Assembly (NCBI GenBank): GCA_015501585.1
Contig: JADNRY010000444.1
Coordinates: 1-48,202, forward strand
Direction of reading: 5' to 3'
Length of the DNA: 48,202 nucleotides
Source: Rhodocollybia butyracea
Taxonomy: Eukaryota > Basidiomycota > Agaricomycetes > Agaricales > Omphalotaceae
Shown here: piece after piece, positions 20,538-32,117 of the stretch
Numbering within the stretch: position 1 is the first letter of the stretch
How the letters are laid out: every line of letters starts with the position of its first letter
The notes under the pieces: model-generated
What the model was told of the DNA's origin: nothing
Databases searched by the model: none
What the model saw: only the letters and a program-made list of their open reading frames with translations
Translations under genes and position numbers: made by a program

Positions 20538-23500
20538 ATGGCACTTGCATCTATAAAGTCAAAGAATTTATATGTCTATGATGAGCTGCACAGCTCTCAA
20601 ACTCTATCGCTTTCTATCATGCAGATTCCGTGGGTCGTAGCAGGAAGTCGGGCTTTGTGCAGAGTTATTGTAAATCGCGACTTTGACCGTGCTCGAGAGT
20701 ATGTTCTTAGTATCTCTTCCACCTCACATGTGAGCCTGAATCCGCGTAGGCTCCTCGAAATTGCCCCTACTCTCATCAACATTCGCCATCCTCTGGGTTG
20801 GGCACCGCTACATGCTGTCATTTTATGCGGAGATCCTTCCTTAGTGAAGCTTGTTTTGGAATTGCCAGGTATCGACTTCGAAATCAAAGATAATTCCACC
20901 TTCAGCGCTACATCGCCGGATTTTGATACTCTTTGTCGATGTCAAGAGCTTTGCCCGAATATCTGTGGGACAGAAAGCACACTCGGCGCCACTGCATTGC
21001 ATTTTTCTTGCATGCGGGTGATCTCGAGATTCTAAACCTGCTATTAGAGATGCCTGTAGCACATGATGTGCGGGACGACTCAAAAAGATTACCACTAGAG
21101 TACTTTGATTTGGAACGGGTAAATCAAGAGGCTTCCAATGCCTTCAATGTCTACCTTGCTGCTTCAAAGATGTGGTACATACGCTGGCGCGCATTTGCCA
21201 AAAAAGGTAGAGCATACAATCTTGATGGAATATATTATAGGCTCAACGCAGCTGTCTTATCTATTCATTTCAGATGTGAAAGCACTCTGTGGTGCCATAC
21301 ACAAAGGAGACTACGAATACTGCAAAGAGTGCGGATCATACCTGGTTATAACTTGTGGTCAAGCGCTTCTGACTGAAATCTTAATCAGAATTCTTGAAAC
21401 AAAGCCGGAATTAGCTCGTGATAGCAATCTTTCTGTACTAACAGCGCTGCAAGAAACACTCGTGGACCGCCAACCTACCGATATAGACCTCATTCATTTG
21501 CAGTCAAATAACACTAGGCAGTGTGGGTCGACACCTCTGCACTATGCTTCTTTACTAGGTAAAATGGATGTTGTGAAGGTACTGTTGAGGAAAGGGGCAG
21601 ACTGGACGATATCTGACAGTAACAACCTGCTTCCTGAGAATTATGCCAGCGTCAATGGCAATAGCAAAATGCAGGAGTTCAAGTCCTTGTGTGAGAGGGA
21701 AAAGTTGATACGTGAAGAAGAGGAGGAGCTGAAATGGGCAGGGACCTTTGCAGAACTGTTAGAGCTGGACCGCGAGAAGGAGATAATTGAATTGGAGAGG
21801 CTGAAGCTTGAAGCACAGAAAGAGATAGAAAAGAAGAAGAGTGTACTAGAGGAGGAAGAGAAGCGCAAGAGACGCTGTAAGTGGTCTCTGTCTTTGTGAC
21901 CAATCACACTGACAAAGTATACCGATCTCACAGCGGAGGCAGAGAGGGAGGCGGAGAGACAGAAGCAGCTCGAGAAGGAGAGAATAGAATCAGAGCAAAA
22001 AAAGAAGCAAGAAGCGCAGAAAGAGATAGAGACAAAGAAGAAACTACTACAAGAACAAGAGCTGCGAAAGAGACAGGGTAAGCGGTTTTCCATCTTCGCC
22101 ACAACCAACTGCACTCACGAACTCTTACTAACTCATAGCTGAGGCAGAGAAGGAAGACGAGCAGAGGAAACGCCGAAAGAAAGAAGAGTTACGCGAGAAA
22201 CACCGTAAGTAGCTTTCTGTCCTTTCCACGACCAACTATACTAGCTGATCTCACTCACAGTCAAAATCGAGAAAATCATTGAAGACAAGATGATTGGACA
22301 GAGGGGTCCCATCCGATCTATCGCATCCGCCATTCGCCTGCGTGAGAACGGCTGGGTGGATCCTGATCGTCCACTCGCTATGCTCTTCCTTGGAAGCTCC
22401 GGAATAGGGAAAACGGAGCTGGCAAAGCGACTCGCGTATTATATTCACAGTGACAAGAGTAAAGACGCGAACTCCTTTGGTCAGTCACTGACGGAGATTG
22501 AAAAGTCTGGGGCCTTTGTAAGAATCGACATGTCTGAGTATCAACATAGCCATACGCTATCAAACTTGACAGGTATGTACTCATCATTTGAATCTTTGGG
22601 AGGGGTGATTCTTATTATAATCGCACTCAGGCTCACCAAAAGGCTACGTGGTAGGTCATTTGTTTTGGTCAGCATCACTGTAATTCAGACTCTAGAGCCT
22701 TACCACCCCCATCCCCGCGTTTCCTTAGGGCTATGACGAGGGTGGTATTTTAACAAAAAAACTCAAGACTAACCCTAGAGCTATTGTTCTCTTGGATGAG
22801 ATCGAGAAAGCCCACTCTGATGTCTTGACTGTTTTCCTCCAGCTCTTCAATGATGGAAGAATAACAGATCCCAAGGTATGAAGTTTTACTACTGCTTTGA
22901 ACGCTAGTATCCTCACCCACGCAGCTTGGTACTATCTACTGCAAAGATGCAGTGTTCATCATGACTTCCAACCTGGGCTCAGAAGAGATCAGGGCCGCGG
23001 CACCGAAACTCCACAAACTTATTGCAGTGACAGAAGATCGGCACGAGCAGTATCTCAAAGGCATTGGGCAATTCACCAAGCAGCTTTATCCTGTCCTGAA
23101 GGCATCGTTCAAGAGGGATGAGTTTCTTGGACGGATCAATCAGACTGTCGTTTTTTTGCCCTTCAACAACCAAGAGGTAAGTTATGAGAGCTGTTGTAAT
23201 GGCAGATTCAATGTCAACTCTTTATTATCACCAGATCGGTCAAATAGTTCAGATCGAGTTGAAGAAATGGAAGCAACGTGCTGAAGAGCAACATGCAATC
23301 AGACTTTCTTGGTCACCCAAAGGCAAGCTGTCCCTTTTTTGGCGCAACTTCTATAGCTAATCATTGCCTTGACCATGTCTACTGTAGTCGTTGACAGGCT
23401 CGTTCAGGGTTATGATGTGAACTATGGAGCATGCTCCGTCATGAACGAAGTTCAAACACTTGCCGTACAGCTATTAGCTGAGGCACAGATCCGGGGGGAT

Positions 23501-23725
23501 ATTCAAGACAAGTGCGTTGTAGATTTTTATTTATTTCAAGATAATCCTGACGAAAATCATAACAACAGTTGGTCTGTTCGTCTATTCATTAATGATGCTG
23601 GCAATATCGACATGGCGAAGGAGGATCCACTCGGTAAATATTGCAATACTCTGCGATCATTACCATGACTAACTGAATTTATTGCAGGCCGTATTCCGCA
23701 CAGAGGATGTCACTACATCGTTTGA
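20538..23725 (+). CDS. Ankyrin-repeat ClpB-type AAA+ disaggregase (SKD3/CLPB-like)
   Basis: The ATG at 20538 is the first after an in-frame stop. Ankyrin-type repeats ([42 protein letters not shown]) are followed by a charged coiled coil (21680-22204), then one Hsp100 D2-type AAA+ module: Walker [13 protein letters not shown], pore loop GYVGYDEGG, Walker [13 protein letters not shown], sensor [10 protein letters not shown], arginine-finger region [14 protein letters not shown] and a ClpB C-terminal part. Exons end or begin at 21206/21274, 21876/21934, 22077/22139, 22204/22261, 22572/22631, 22650/22729, 22875/22925, 23176/23235, 23322/23388 and 23633/23688; the stop is at 23723. Ankyrin plus a single ClpB-like AAA+ is the layout of CLPB/SKD3, an ATP-driven protein disaggregase. 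The intron at 23323-23387 is GC-AG. One base is missing at the G-run 21016-21018, shifting frame; the rest is intact. A mitochondrial signal is not obvious. Confidence 0.85.
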
Positions 23726-24340
23726 ACCTTCAGGTGTATTTGGTCAATCTATGGGCCTTACCGATAACGGGACTACCCCCCGTTGCATAGCAGAAAGCAA
23801 CGGAATAGTGACTGGAGTGAACTAATTAATAATGAGACTCCCTCCACAAAAACAAGCTTAAAGAGCACTACTAGTAATGGAGCATACTGCAGTGCAAAGC
23901 CAGGTGAATGACACACTTGAAACCGTTTGAGTTGAGAGAGGACTGCTACTCCGGTGAGAGATATATTCCCAGAGTGTGACAGTCAGCGACAGGACTTACC
24001 TTAACTCTCCGATTTACATGATTCAATTTGATTGACGAGAGTGTCGCGTTGACGTGTGCACATGATATGCACGTGTACGCGTGGAATCTGGGTCTTTGAA
24101 GTTTGCGGAAAACGGTGGGTCTGATTTTTAATCGGCTTGCTCGGGCTGAAGCGCTATCCGGAGTACCCCTCGAATAAAATAGTGCGGTACGCCGAGAATG
24201 TTCTACTAGTGTATCAATACGGTATAACTTGCAAACATTATTTAAATATTTTGAGGGCATATACTCTTGCCTAATTATTGAACTAGGATATCTGTTCTCG
24301 AAAGTGGTTCTTGCTGTGGGTATCCGCGATTGCAAGTTCT
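23726..24340. other. No gene seen
   Basis: Downstream of the ClpB-like gene. A 129-codon minus-strand frame (23946-24335) has no recognisable motif and no splice support. From about 24340 the sequence matches the DNA upstream of SET copies A and C. Confidence 0.45.
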
Positions 24341-24470
24341 GTTTCTAGGTTATCGATGAGTCGCAGACCACGAGATCAATCAGCAGACAAAGGGCTTCTA
24401 TTACCTAAAGTTTAAAAAAATGACCGCCATTGTTCTCTCTCTCTTTCTGGACCCATCATCATGAAGCGCG

Positions 24471-26810
24471 GTTTCCTCACAACCTCGAAAGCCAAAGCGC
24501 GAATTGACAAAGCTATTCCAGACTCAATTACGCCGTACTTCCCAAGTTCAGCAAGTTAAGCCATGGCGTTGTGCCCGAAGCAGGTAAGTAAATCCAAACG
24601 CCACTTGATACAATCATGATCGATGTCGAGACGCTAACGACGAGGGCAACAGGCGTCCCCAAAGACTACAAAAGCTAATTCAACAAGGAATACAAAGAAT
24701 TCTTTGGCGATACCCTGAACTACTCAAAAGAAGTTGCCGTCTACACTTCCATTCCTTCCCGAGGCTACGATGACAAGCCTGGCGATATTCCTTTTCACAC
24801 GAACCATCATCATCTAGTCGGGCGCTTAAATTTTCTACGGCACACTGAACGAGATTGCGCTAAAGACAGCTCTCTAATAAGTGTATAAATGCCTAGAATA
24901 CCCACAAGCACACCCTAAATACATGACTAGCCCAAATGATTAAAGATTAAAAATGACGAAAGTCATCCAAACTCGTCGAGACGATCCAGCCCATTCCAAG
25001 GCTCAGAATCTCTTCAAACTTAACACAGATGTAAATAACATATGTATTAATACCCTGCTCAGTTTTAGAAGCAGTAAACAATGTTGTTCATCCTCGAGCC
25101 CACTGTTCTGAATCTCTGTGGCGATCTGTGGCGATTCGTTTGATGTCACACATGTCACACCATCACCTTTACACTCCCACGCTCTTCATGGTATTGTTCG
25201 CGCGTGTGGTATATACTGGCATCTCTGGACACTTGGATTATAGTTTTGGTGACTTACTATACATACCATAATACTGACCCAGAGAGACCTTATAAATATT
25301 TAAGTCTCCATCTACACTCAAAGCAACCAGGTATCCTGAGCATTCAATGAGCACTGAAGTAATGTAGTCACCTGTAGTACTGTATTATATAGTGTAGTAA
25401 AACAGCCCCCGCACTTAGGGCAACGATCTACAGCAGCTCCCACCGGGCAGACTGCGAGCTCGTCGTTGTTCGGTGTTTGGGCCCCGTGTCAGCTTATGCT
25501 GCCGGAGCCGGCGTTCAGTATTTGGACCATGCCGTGTAATAAACTTCCTTCCTTCCTTCCTTCCCGGTGGCTGGGCCGGATGCTTTATCCCTGGCGAGCT
25601 CAAACGCAAACTCTATAGCACGCCTGGGTTTCCTCCTGTTCCGTTGACGCCAACAGGCGGTAAAGCATGTTGTATTAAGGAACTCGAACAGGCGGATCGG
25701 AAAGGTTTTGGGCTTTTTGCGACGCGTCTTATACGCGCTGGAGACCTTGTGGTGGATGAGAGACCCATGCTCGTTGTCCCAGCTGGATCAGTTATTCCCC
25801 TTCCCGAAAGCGCGGCAAGTTATTCGCCGGAGCAGCAGAAATAGGTGTTTTTACACGAGTGGGGAAAGCTGGTGAAGACGGCGTTTGATCGAATGTCGGT
25901 TGAGCATAAAGGCGAGTTCATGGCTCTCGCGAATAGTCATCAGCATGATGGCAGTGGTACGTCTTTTTCATCCGTTGTTGAAACTGTTACTTGAAAATTC
26001 TTTCTTACAGATGAACTCGTCGGGTGCGTTTCTTTCCCGATTCTTATTTGAACTTCATACTAAAATATACCACAGATGCATCAGAACGAACGGTGTTCAA
26101 GTCCTCGATGGCCCTTATTCTGCTATCTGCAAAGACATTTCGCGTGCTAATCACAGGTACTTACAACCTTCACTCATTTTTTCAAAACCCATTTATCGAA
26201 TTCTATTAATAGTTGTGGCCCTAACACTGTCTTTGGCTGGCATCCCGAATCCTTCTCCGTTCGCCTCATCGCCGTCCGCGACATCCCCCCCAACTCCGAA
26301 ATCACCCTCTCATACTGCGATACCCTGAACCCCGCCGCAGACCGCCCCAAAACTCTCGCACCATACGGTATACACTCCTGCATCTGCACCGACACTGGCC
26401 TCTCCTGCTTCGATCCCGCCCGTTCCAAAATCGGGGACACACGCCGTTCCAAATTCGCTAACGACATCATCGTGTTCACACCTCCCTTCGAGAAACCTCC
26501 CCCAGGCACTCCCAAAGACGCGTGGGTCGAACCTGCCTTGGCGCGATTCCGGGAACTTGAAGAGGAGGGTCAGCAAGGGACCGAGCAGTTTAAGACGACG
26601 GCCCACCAGTTGGTGAATGTGTATGCGTTCCTGCAGGACGTGGAGAAGGCGCTGTTTTATGCGCGGAAGCTGAAGGGCGTGTATGAGTTTTTTGAGATGA
26701 GGGAGCTGGAGACGGTGTATTTGAGTGAGAAGGGGATTAGGGGGAGTCATTGGTGGAAGATGGGGGATATGCATAAGATGGGAGCGCCGATGTTAATGTC
26801 GTTCGCGTGA
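24471..26810 (+). pseudogene. SET-domain gene copy B, broken by insertion and nonsense changes
   Basis: The start MKRGFLTTSKAK at 24471 and the first intron match copy C. Defects compared with copy C: a missing base near 24533 shifts frame; a stop (AGC TAA TTC) follows KDYK; a 766-bp insert (24797-25562) splits the gene at the codons before GGWAG; ten codons are missing and a CAG-type codon is TAG near 25842. The rest is well kept: GFGLFATRLIRAGDLVVDE, then CGPNTVFGWHPESF, CICTDTGLSC and a C-terminal helical region ending FAFS-like MLMSFA at 26810. Would be a lysine methyltransferase-type SET protein; it cannot be made in full from this sequence. Confidence 0.75.
24797..25562. mobile_element. 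Insert in SET copy B with a (CTTC)n tail
   Basis: Alignment to copy C puts the break between GATATTCC and CGGTGGCTGGG. The insert ends in CTTCCTTCCTTCCTTCC (25544-25562), and the target also has TTCC, so a short duplication is possible but ambiguous. The end GCCGTGTAATAAACTTCC resembles GCCGAGTAATACACTTCC at 32560-32579. A simple-repeat tail points to a SINE-like or other retroposon. It has no coding capacity. Confidence 0.55.
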
Positions 26811-27480
26811 GTAGATGTTGCTATAGCTCTTTTTGCTAGTGTCGGGGTCTTGTTCATTGTATTGCTACTACTATCGTTATTGCTATTTCCGCAATGATAC
26901 TGCATTTTTTGGGAACAGTTGCTCACGAGATAGGTGGTAATCGGCGCCCTGAAACGTTGAAGGACAGCGGAGGTCTAGAGGAGTAGTCATCGCGATTTAC
27001 TCAAAGACTGTCATATTTGGCACTCCCGCCTGAGTAGCCTCCATACTAACGAGAAAGAGGAAAGCTAAGCCTACGCAAAGTGTAGTATTGAGCTCCAGAG
27101 AATCAGCACACCCTGGTTGGACTCGGGGCCCTATGAAAATCATTGTCCAGGATGAAGTTTTCAAGTTGGTCCTTGAGCCATGCTTTGCCGCGAGTGCTTT
27201 TCTCTCTGTCTCTACGCATACTATCTGATTGTCCAGCAATATATATCCGATTCAAACAAATATGCACCCATCCTGGGCTTGTCTGCAAGAGACAATTTAC
27301 ACTGGCAGGCTTCATTTTGTGGTAGGAGGAAGTAGTCGTAGGCTTCCTAATGTCTCCAACAAGGTACAGTCTATTTCTGGCTATGGTAAAACCCGGTCAC
27401 AGCGTCTGGAACCTTAGGATGTCCCTTCGTCAGTTGCAGACTTGTCAACCGGACCTATTTACGGCCCGGTCGTATTACTT
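26811..27480. other. Spacer between SET copies B and C
   Basis: No gene supported; short frames only. The last part leads into the duplicated upstream block shared with 4850-5070. Confidence 0.45.
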
Positions 27481-28012
27481 GGGAAGGTGATAACGAACGC
27501 TTTGATCGGTGTGATGTGGATTGAGAAGCTTGAAGCTAGTACTGAAGATTGGACTGGCTTGCGTTTCCCGTGACTGGAATACTTAGTCGCTTTGGCTTGA
27601 ACAGAAGGACGAGTACAAGGGACAGGGAATGCGATGCATGGTATGGCAAGTATGCTTGGATCTACAGTACTTAGACAGGTTGTGAGCTACCAGTGCTAGT
27701 TTGGCCTGAGTCTCTGGCGAACAATAAATCACAAAAGAGTGCAAGGCGGTGTGATTTTCCTTATGATGACCTATCTACGGCCCGGCCGCGGAACAACAAA
27801 ACGCGATCTCGATATTTTCTGTCCGCGTATATGTAAATGGTGATTGAACTTCACGCGTTCACATTCAGTACTCAGTATGTTCAGTCTTTGTTTTCGCGGA
27901 TCTCTTTGTACTTAGGATATCGCTATCCGATTCGTTATTGATGAGTGGCAGACCACGAGATGAATCAGTCAAAGAGCTTCTATCATATTACCTAAAGATG
28001 CACCCAACCACC

Positions 28013-29622
28013 ATGAGGCGCGGTTTCCTCGCTACCTCCAAAGCCAAAGAACGAATTGACAAAGCAGTCTCGGACTCAAATACGCCTGTACTTCCAAAGT
28101 TCACCGAGCTAAGCCATGGCGTTGTGCCAGAAGCAGGTAAGTAAATTCAAAATGCCACTCAATCCACCTACATCGATCTGACCTTGGATTAGGTGTTCCA
28201 AAAGACTACAAACCCGATTTCGACCACGAATACAATGAGTTCTCCGCTGATACCCTAAACTACCCAAAAAAAGTCGCAGTGTACACTTCTATTCCTGCCC
28301 GAGGATGCAACGACAAGCCTTCTGACATTCCCGGCGGCTGGGCCGAGTGCTTTATCCCTGGAGAGCTCAAACGCGAACTCTACAGCACGCCCGGGTTTCC
28401 TCGCGTCCCGTTAGCCCCAACAGGCGGTAAAGCGTATTGTATCAAAGAACTTGAAGAGCCGGGTCGGAATGACTTGGGTCTTTTTGCGACGCGGCTTATA
28501 CACGTCGGAGACCTTGTAGTGGATGAGAGACCTATGTTGGTTGTATCAGGCGGATCGAATGTGCCTCTCCCAGAGAGCATCGCGAGTTATATGGCGGAGC
28601 AGCTGAGACAGGTGACTACGCTGGAGCAGCTGAAACAGGTGATTTTTCACGGATGGGGGACGTTGGTGAAGACGGCTTTTGACCGCATGGCGGATGAGTA
28701 TAAGGAGGAGTTTATGGCCCTTGCGAATAGCCATGAGCATGATGGGAGCGGTAAGCCTTTTTACTGTCTATTGGTAAATGTTGAACTGAAATTCTGTCTT
28801 ACAGATGAAATCGTCGGGTATGCCTTCTTTCCCGAACCATATTTGAACTTTTCCACTAAAACATCTCACAGACGCATCAGAACGAACGGTATCCAAGCCT
28901 TGGATGGCGCCGGTTCCGCAGTCTGCAAAGACATCTCGCGTGTTAACCACAGGTACTTATAACTTACGCCTCTCTTCGCCTATATAATTTTTTTAAAACC
29001 CATTTTATCACGCAGCTGCGGCCCAAACACTTCCTTCAGCTGGCACACCGAATCCTTTTCCGTCCAGCTCATCGCAGTCCGAGACATCCCTCCCAACACC
29101 GAGATAACCATCTCATACTGCAACAAACTCGCCCCCGCCTCCGAGCGCGCCACAACTCTCGCACCATACGAAATATCCTCCTGCATCTGCACCGACACCG
29201 GGCTTTCCTGCTTCGACCCCGCCCGCTCTAAAATCGGAGACGCCCGCCGTGCAAAATTCGCTCAAGACATCATCGCCCTTACACCTCCTTTCGAGAAACC
29301 TCCCCCTGGCACTCCCAAAGACGCTTGGGTCCAACCTGCCCTCAGACGTTTCCGCGAACTCGAAGAGGAGGGGCTAGAGGGGACAGAGTACTACCAGAAG
29401 ACAGCACACCAGTTGATGAATGTGTATACGTTTCTACAGGATATGGAGAAGACGCTGTTTTATGCGGGAAAGCTGAAGGGGGTATATAAATTTTATGAGA
29501 AGAAGGAGTTGGATGTGATGTATTTCAATGAGGAGGAGATTAGGGAGAGTCCGATGTGGATGATGGGGAATCTGCATAAGATGGGAGCACCTGTTCTCGT
29601 GTCGTTTGCACCGCTTGAGTGA
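28013..29622 (+). CDS. SET-domain protein (copy C, intact), probable lysine methyltransferase
   Basis: Five exons: 28013-28136, 28193-28750, 28805-28817, 28872-28952 and 29016-29622, all with GT-AG introns of 54-63 bp and consistent phase, giving 460 residues. The start MRRGFLATSKAK is chosen because all three copies begin alike, although an in-frame ATG exists at 27941. SET signatures: DLGLFATRLIHVGDLVVDERP (residues about 145-165), VNHSCGPNTSF across the last intron (the NHSCxPN cofactor site), IPPNTEITISYC, and a post-SET-like CICTDTGLSC. No MYND zinc finger is seen. The C-terminal 150 residues are helical and charged. The family transfers methyl groups from SAM to lysine; the substrate is unknown. 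It is the only complete member of the three local copies. Confidence 0.85.
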
Positions 29623-31324
29623 GTAGGCGTTACTTATGTTGATTATGTCGCTTTTTGCTAGTGTGCTAGTGTTGTGTTATGTTCGTTTTCATTGTATTGC
29701 TATTACACGCTGTTTCCGGAATGATACTGTATTTCTTTGGATCATTGGATAATTAGTAATCGATGCTCGAAAGAGAGCGAGGGACCAAGGTGATACTCGT
29801 ACGTCAGTAGCAAGTTGGAGTTGAGAGTAAGGACGATCAAATAGACACGCAAACAGAAAAGTTAAGCCTACACGAAGTCCTCCAAGCCAGTCAGGTACTA
29901 TACCCGTAATCAGTATCGAATACCAAATAAGGACATGGCCAGGCTCACGCCACTACTAGCTGAAGGATGTACGCGCTCACACGGAGACAACAAGCCCCAT
30001 CTCGGAGGGAGTCTAGGTGTGCCTCGAGAAACCATGTCAGGTTCCAATCATAAAGTAGCGTCCTGCTGATTTGAGATGCAAGTCAAAATTTACATCGAAG
30101 CCAGGCTTGGCTAGAGGCACCAGGGACCTGAATATTTTCTGTGTATTTCTGCTAGTCTCTCATATAGTCGTACATACCATCGCGTTTCTGTCTCCTTTAC
30201 CGCGCGCGAAATACTGACCATCAGCGTTATTTGGTCGGGGGTTCAGTTCCATTTTTATACGTATAGACATCGCACACAGAGTACTGAGTACTGAGTAGTC
30301 AGTCGTGCAAGGTTCTGCAATTGAGGAAGGGGACGTCCTAATTTTCCTTATACGCCGTGGCCCGGGTTTGACCACAGGCAGAAATGAGGTGTGGTACCTT
30401 GTTGGAGATATTAGGAAGTTCAAGTTGTAGTGGCTCGGGAGTCGGAACATTCGTGAGCATCGAAGCTTGCCAGTACATTGTCTCTTAAAGACAAGCCTAG
30501 GATCGAGATCCGGTTGGTTGTCAGTACATATGTACCATCAGATGCACTTACGACTTGTTCGACTCGGTGATCCCTGGCTACTGGAACAGCGTGGACGGGG
30601 AAAAAGGCACTCGGGCAAGGAAAGCTGCGCCAAAATTTTATCCTTGGCAATGATTTTATTGGTGCCCCGAGTCCAACGCGTGTTTCCGTCCCCACTCTCC
30701 AAACTCAAAGCTCAATGCTACACCAGTTCTACTATTCAACAACTATTCAACAACGAACGTTCCGCGTCTAAAGATGTATAAATGTGCCTCAAATGCCAAA
30801 CCCGTGAACTAGTGGTCAAAATTTAAACGAATTCAGGGCAGATATTCTGTACGGTGCATGACTAAGAGACTAGTGCATGACCAAAAGCCATGTCCATATG
30901 AGAGTTGGGCACCGACAGAATAACACCGAGGGTGAGTCAGTGGCAGACAGTGGGACGATGAGACCAGAAACAAGAAGTTCAGGCCCCAGTAGGCTGCCCA
31001 GGTTATGGCCCTGGCCTTGTTTAACTGTATCTTGCACGCTGGCCGCTACTTAGTCTACAGTAGCATTTGACAGTGTTTGCACTCGAGGCACATCTAGACC
31101 TCCTCGTACACGGAAGTCTGTTGTCTCCGTATATCTGACCAGTAGCGCCTACACCCTCTCATTCGATACTCCTCCAGTATCGAAAGGGAATGGGCTAACC
31201 GATGTTGCACCTATTTCGATTTATTTGACAGTAATTTAGTTCTGCTTCGTTATAAGGACTGGCTATTCGAGAGTATCATGCAGTTCAAAATACGAGCTAC
31301 TTTCTTCTCTCTTCAAGCTGAACA
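29623..31324. other. No gene supported
   Basis: Frames up to 104 codons occur on both strands but show no family motif or splice pattern. Direct short repeats (CTATTCAACAA twice near 30735) are present. Pyrimidine-rich DNA just before 31325 fits a promoter for the next gene. Confidence 0.4.
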
Positions 31325-32001
31325 ATGTCTAGCTCAATCCCAATCCTTCCTATCAACGACGTCTCCTACGCAGCTGATCGAGCGATCACTAATGCCCAAG
31401 GTATGTCAAGTTGCATCGTTTTATTATTCCCCTTTACTCACACTACTATGCAGATGTCCTCAGTAAGCTTGTTTTCAAACCTTCACGGCTTCCGCTCCTC
31501 TGTTCCAGTAACTGATTCAATATTTCAGCTCATCTTGATACCTTCAACAAATTCAAAAAATACCCAATCAAAGTTGTCACTATTGCCTCAGGGGAGGAAC
31601 ACGAAGATTATATGTATGGCACCGATTCCATTGTGTCCAGTGTCACTGGGATCAGGCAGTACAAATTCGGTATTGGTCCACTCGAGGTGTGTAGTACTGT
31701 AGTAGGAATACTTTCCTTCATTGAACACTCAAACCATCTACAGATGAGCATTTCCTACGAACCCGATGAGCAGGCTGTCATCCTTCAGCTTTACTTTAGC
31801 CTCCCGATTCTTGGCTCTGTCCTAGTCGGTGGGGTTACTGGGTCAGTCGAAACTGGAATCACCCTGAACGCGAAATTCAGCAGCCATCTTACTGGAGATG
31901 TGGGAATCAAACTCAACGGCAAGCATGTGCTGCTGTTCTTTGATTTCACTGCTTTTGGTCACGCATGGCACGAGCCTGGTCATGTCCTCTTTGATATCTA
32001 A
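31325..32001 (+). CDS. Small intact gene of unknown function (166 aa)
   Basis: Four exons: 31325-31400, 31454-31462, 31529-31686 and 31744-32001, with GT-AG introns and phases that agree. Exon 2 is only nine bases. The protein begins MSSSIPILPINDVSYAADRA, has a charged middle (IASGEEHEDYMYGTD) and a long second half rich in Gly, Val and aromatic residues (SVETGITLNAKF, LLFFDFTAFGHAWHEPGH), which suggests a beta-rich fold. There is no signal peptide or membrane helix. I do not recognise the family. It is one of few unbroken genes in this part of the window, which argues that it is in use. Confidence 0.6.
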
Positions 32002-32117
32002 TAGTTATCAAGTGCAGAGTATGTACAATCCCTTGAGAAATAATTAGTGTCAGAGTAGGAACTAATTAGAGTACTCCATGCAGGCTTACTTGTCTCTTTC
32101 TTAATCAGTCTACTACA

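Noticed and set aside
21641..22114. Ser/Cys-rich minus-strand frame
   Set aside because: It is the complement of the Glu/Lys coiled coil of the ClpB-like gene and crosses its introns.
23946..24335. 129-codon minus-strand frame
   Set aside because: No motif, no splice support and no similarity to other genes in the window.
30420..30695. Minus-strand frame of 91 codons
   Set aside because: No recognisable motif or splice context; likely chance.
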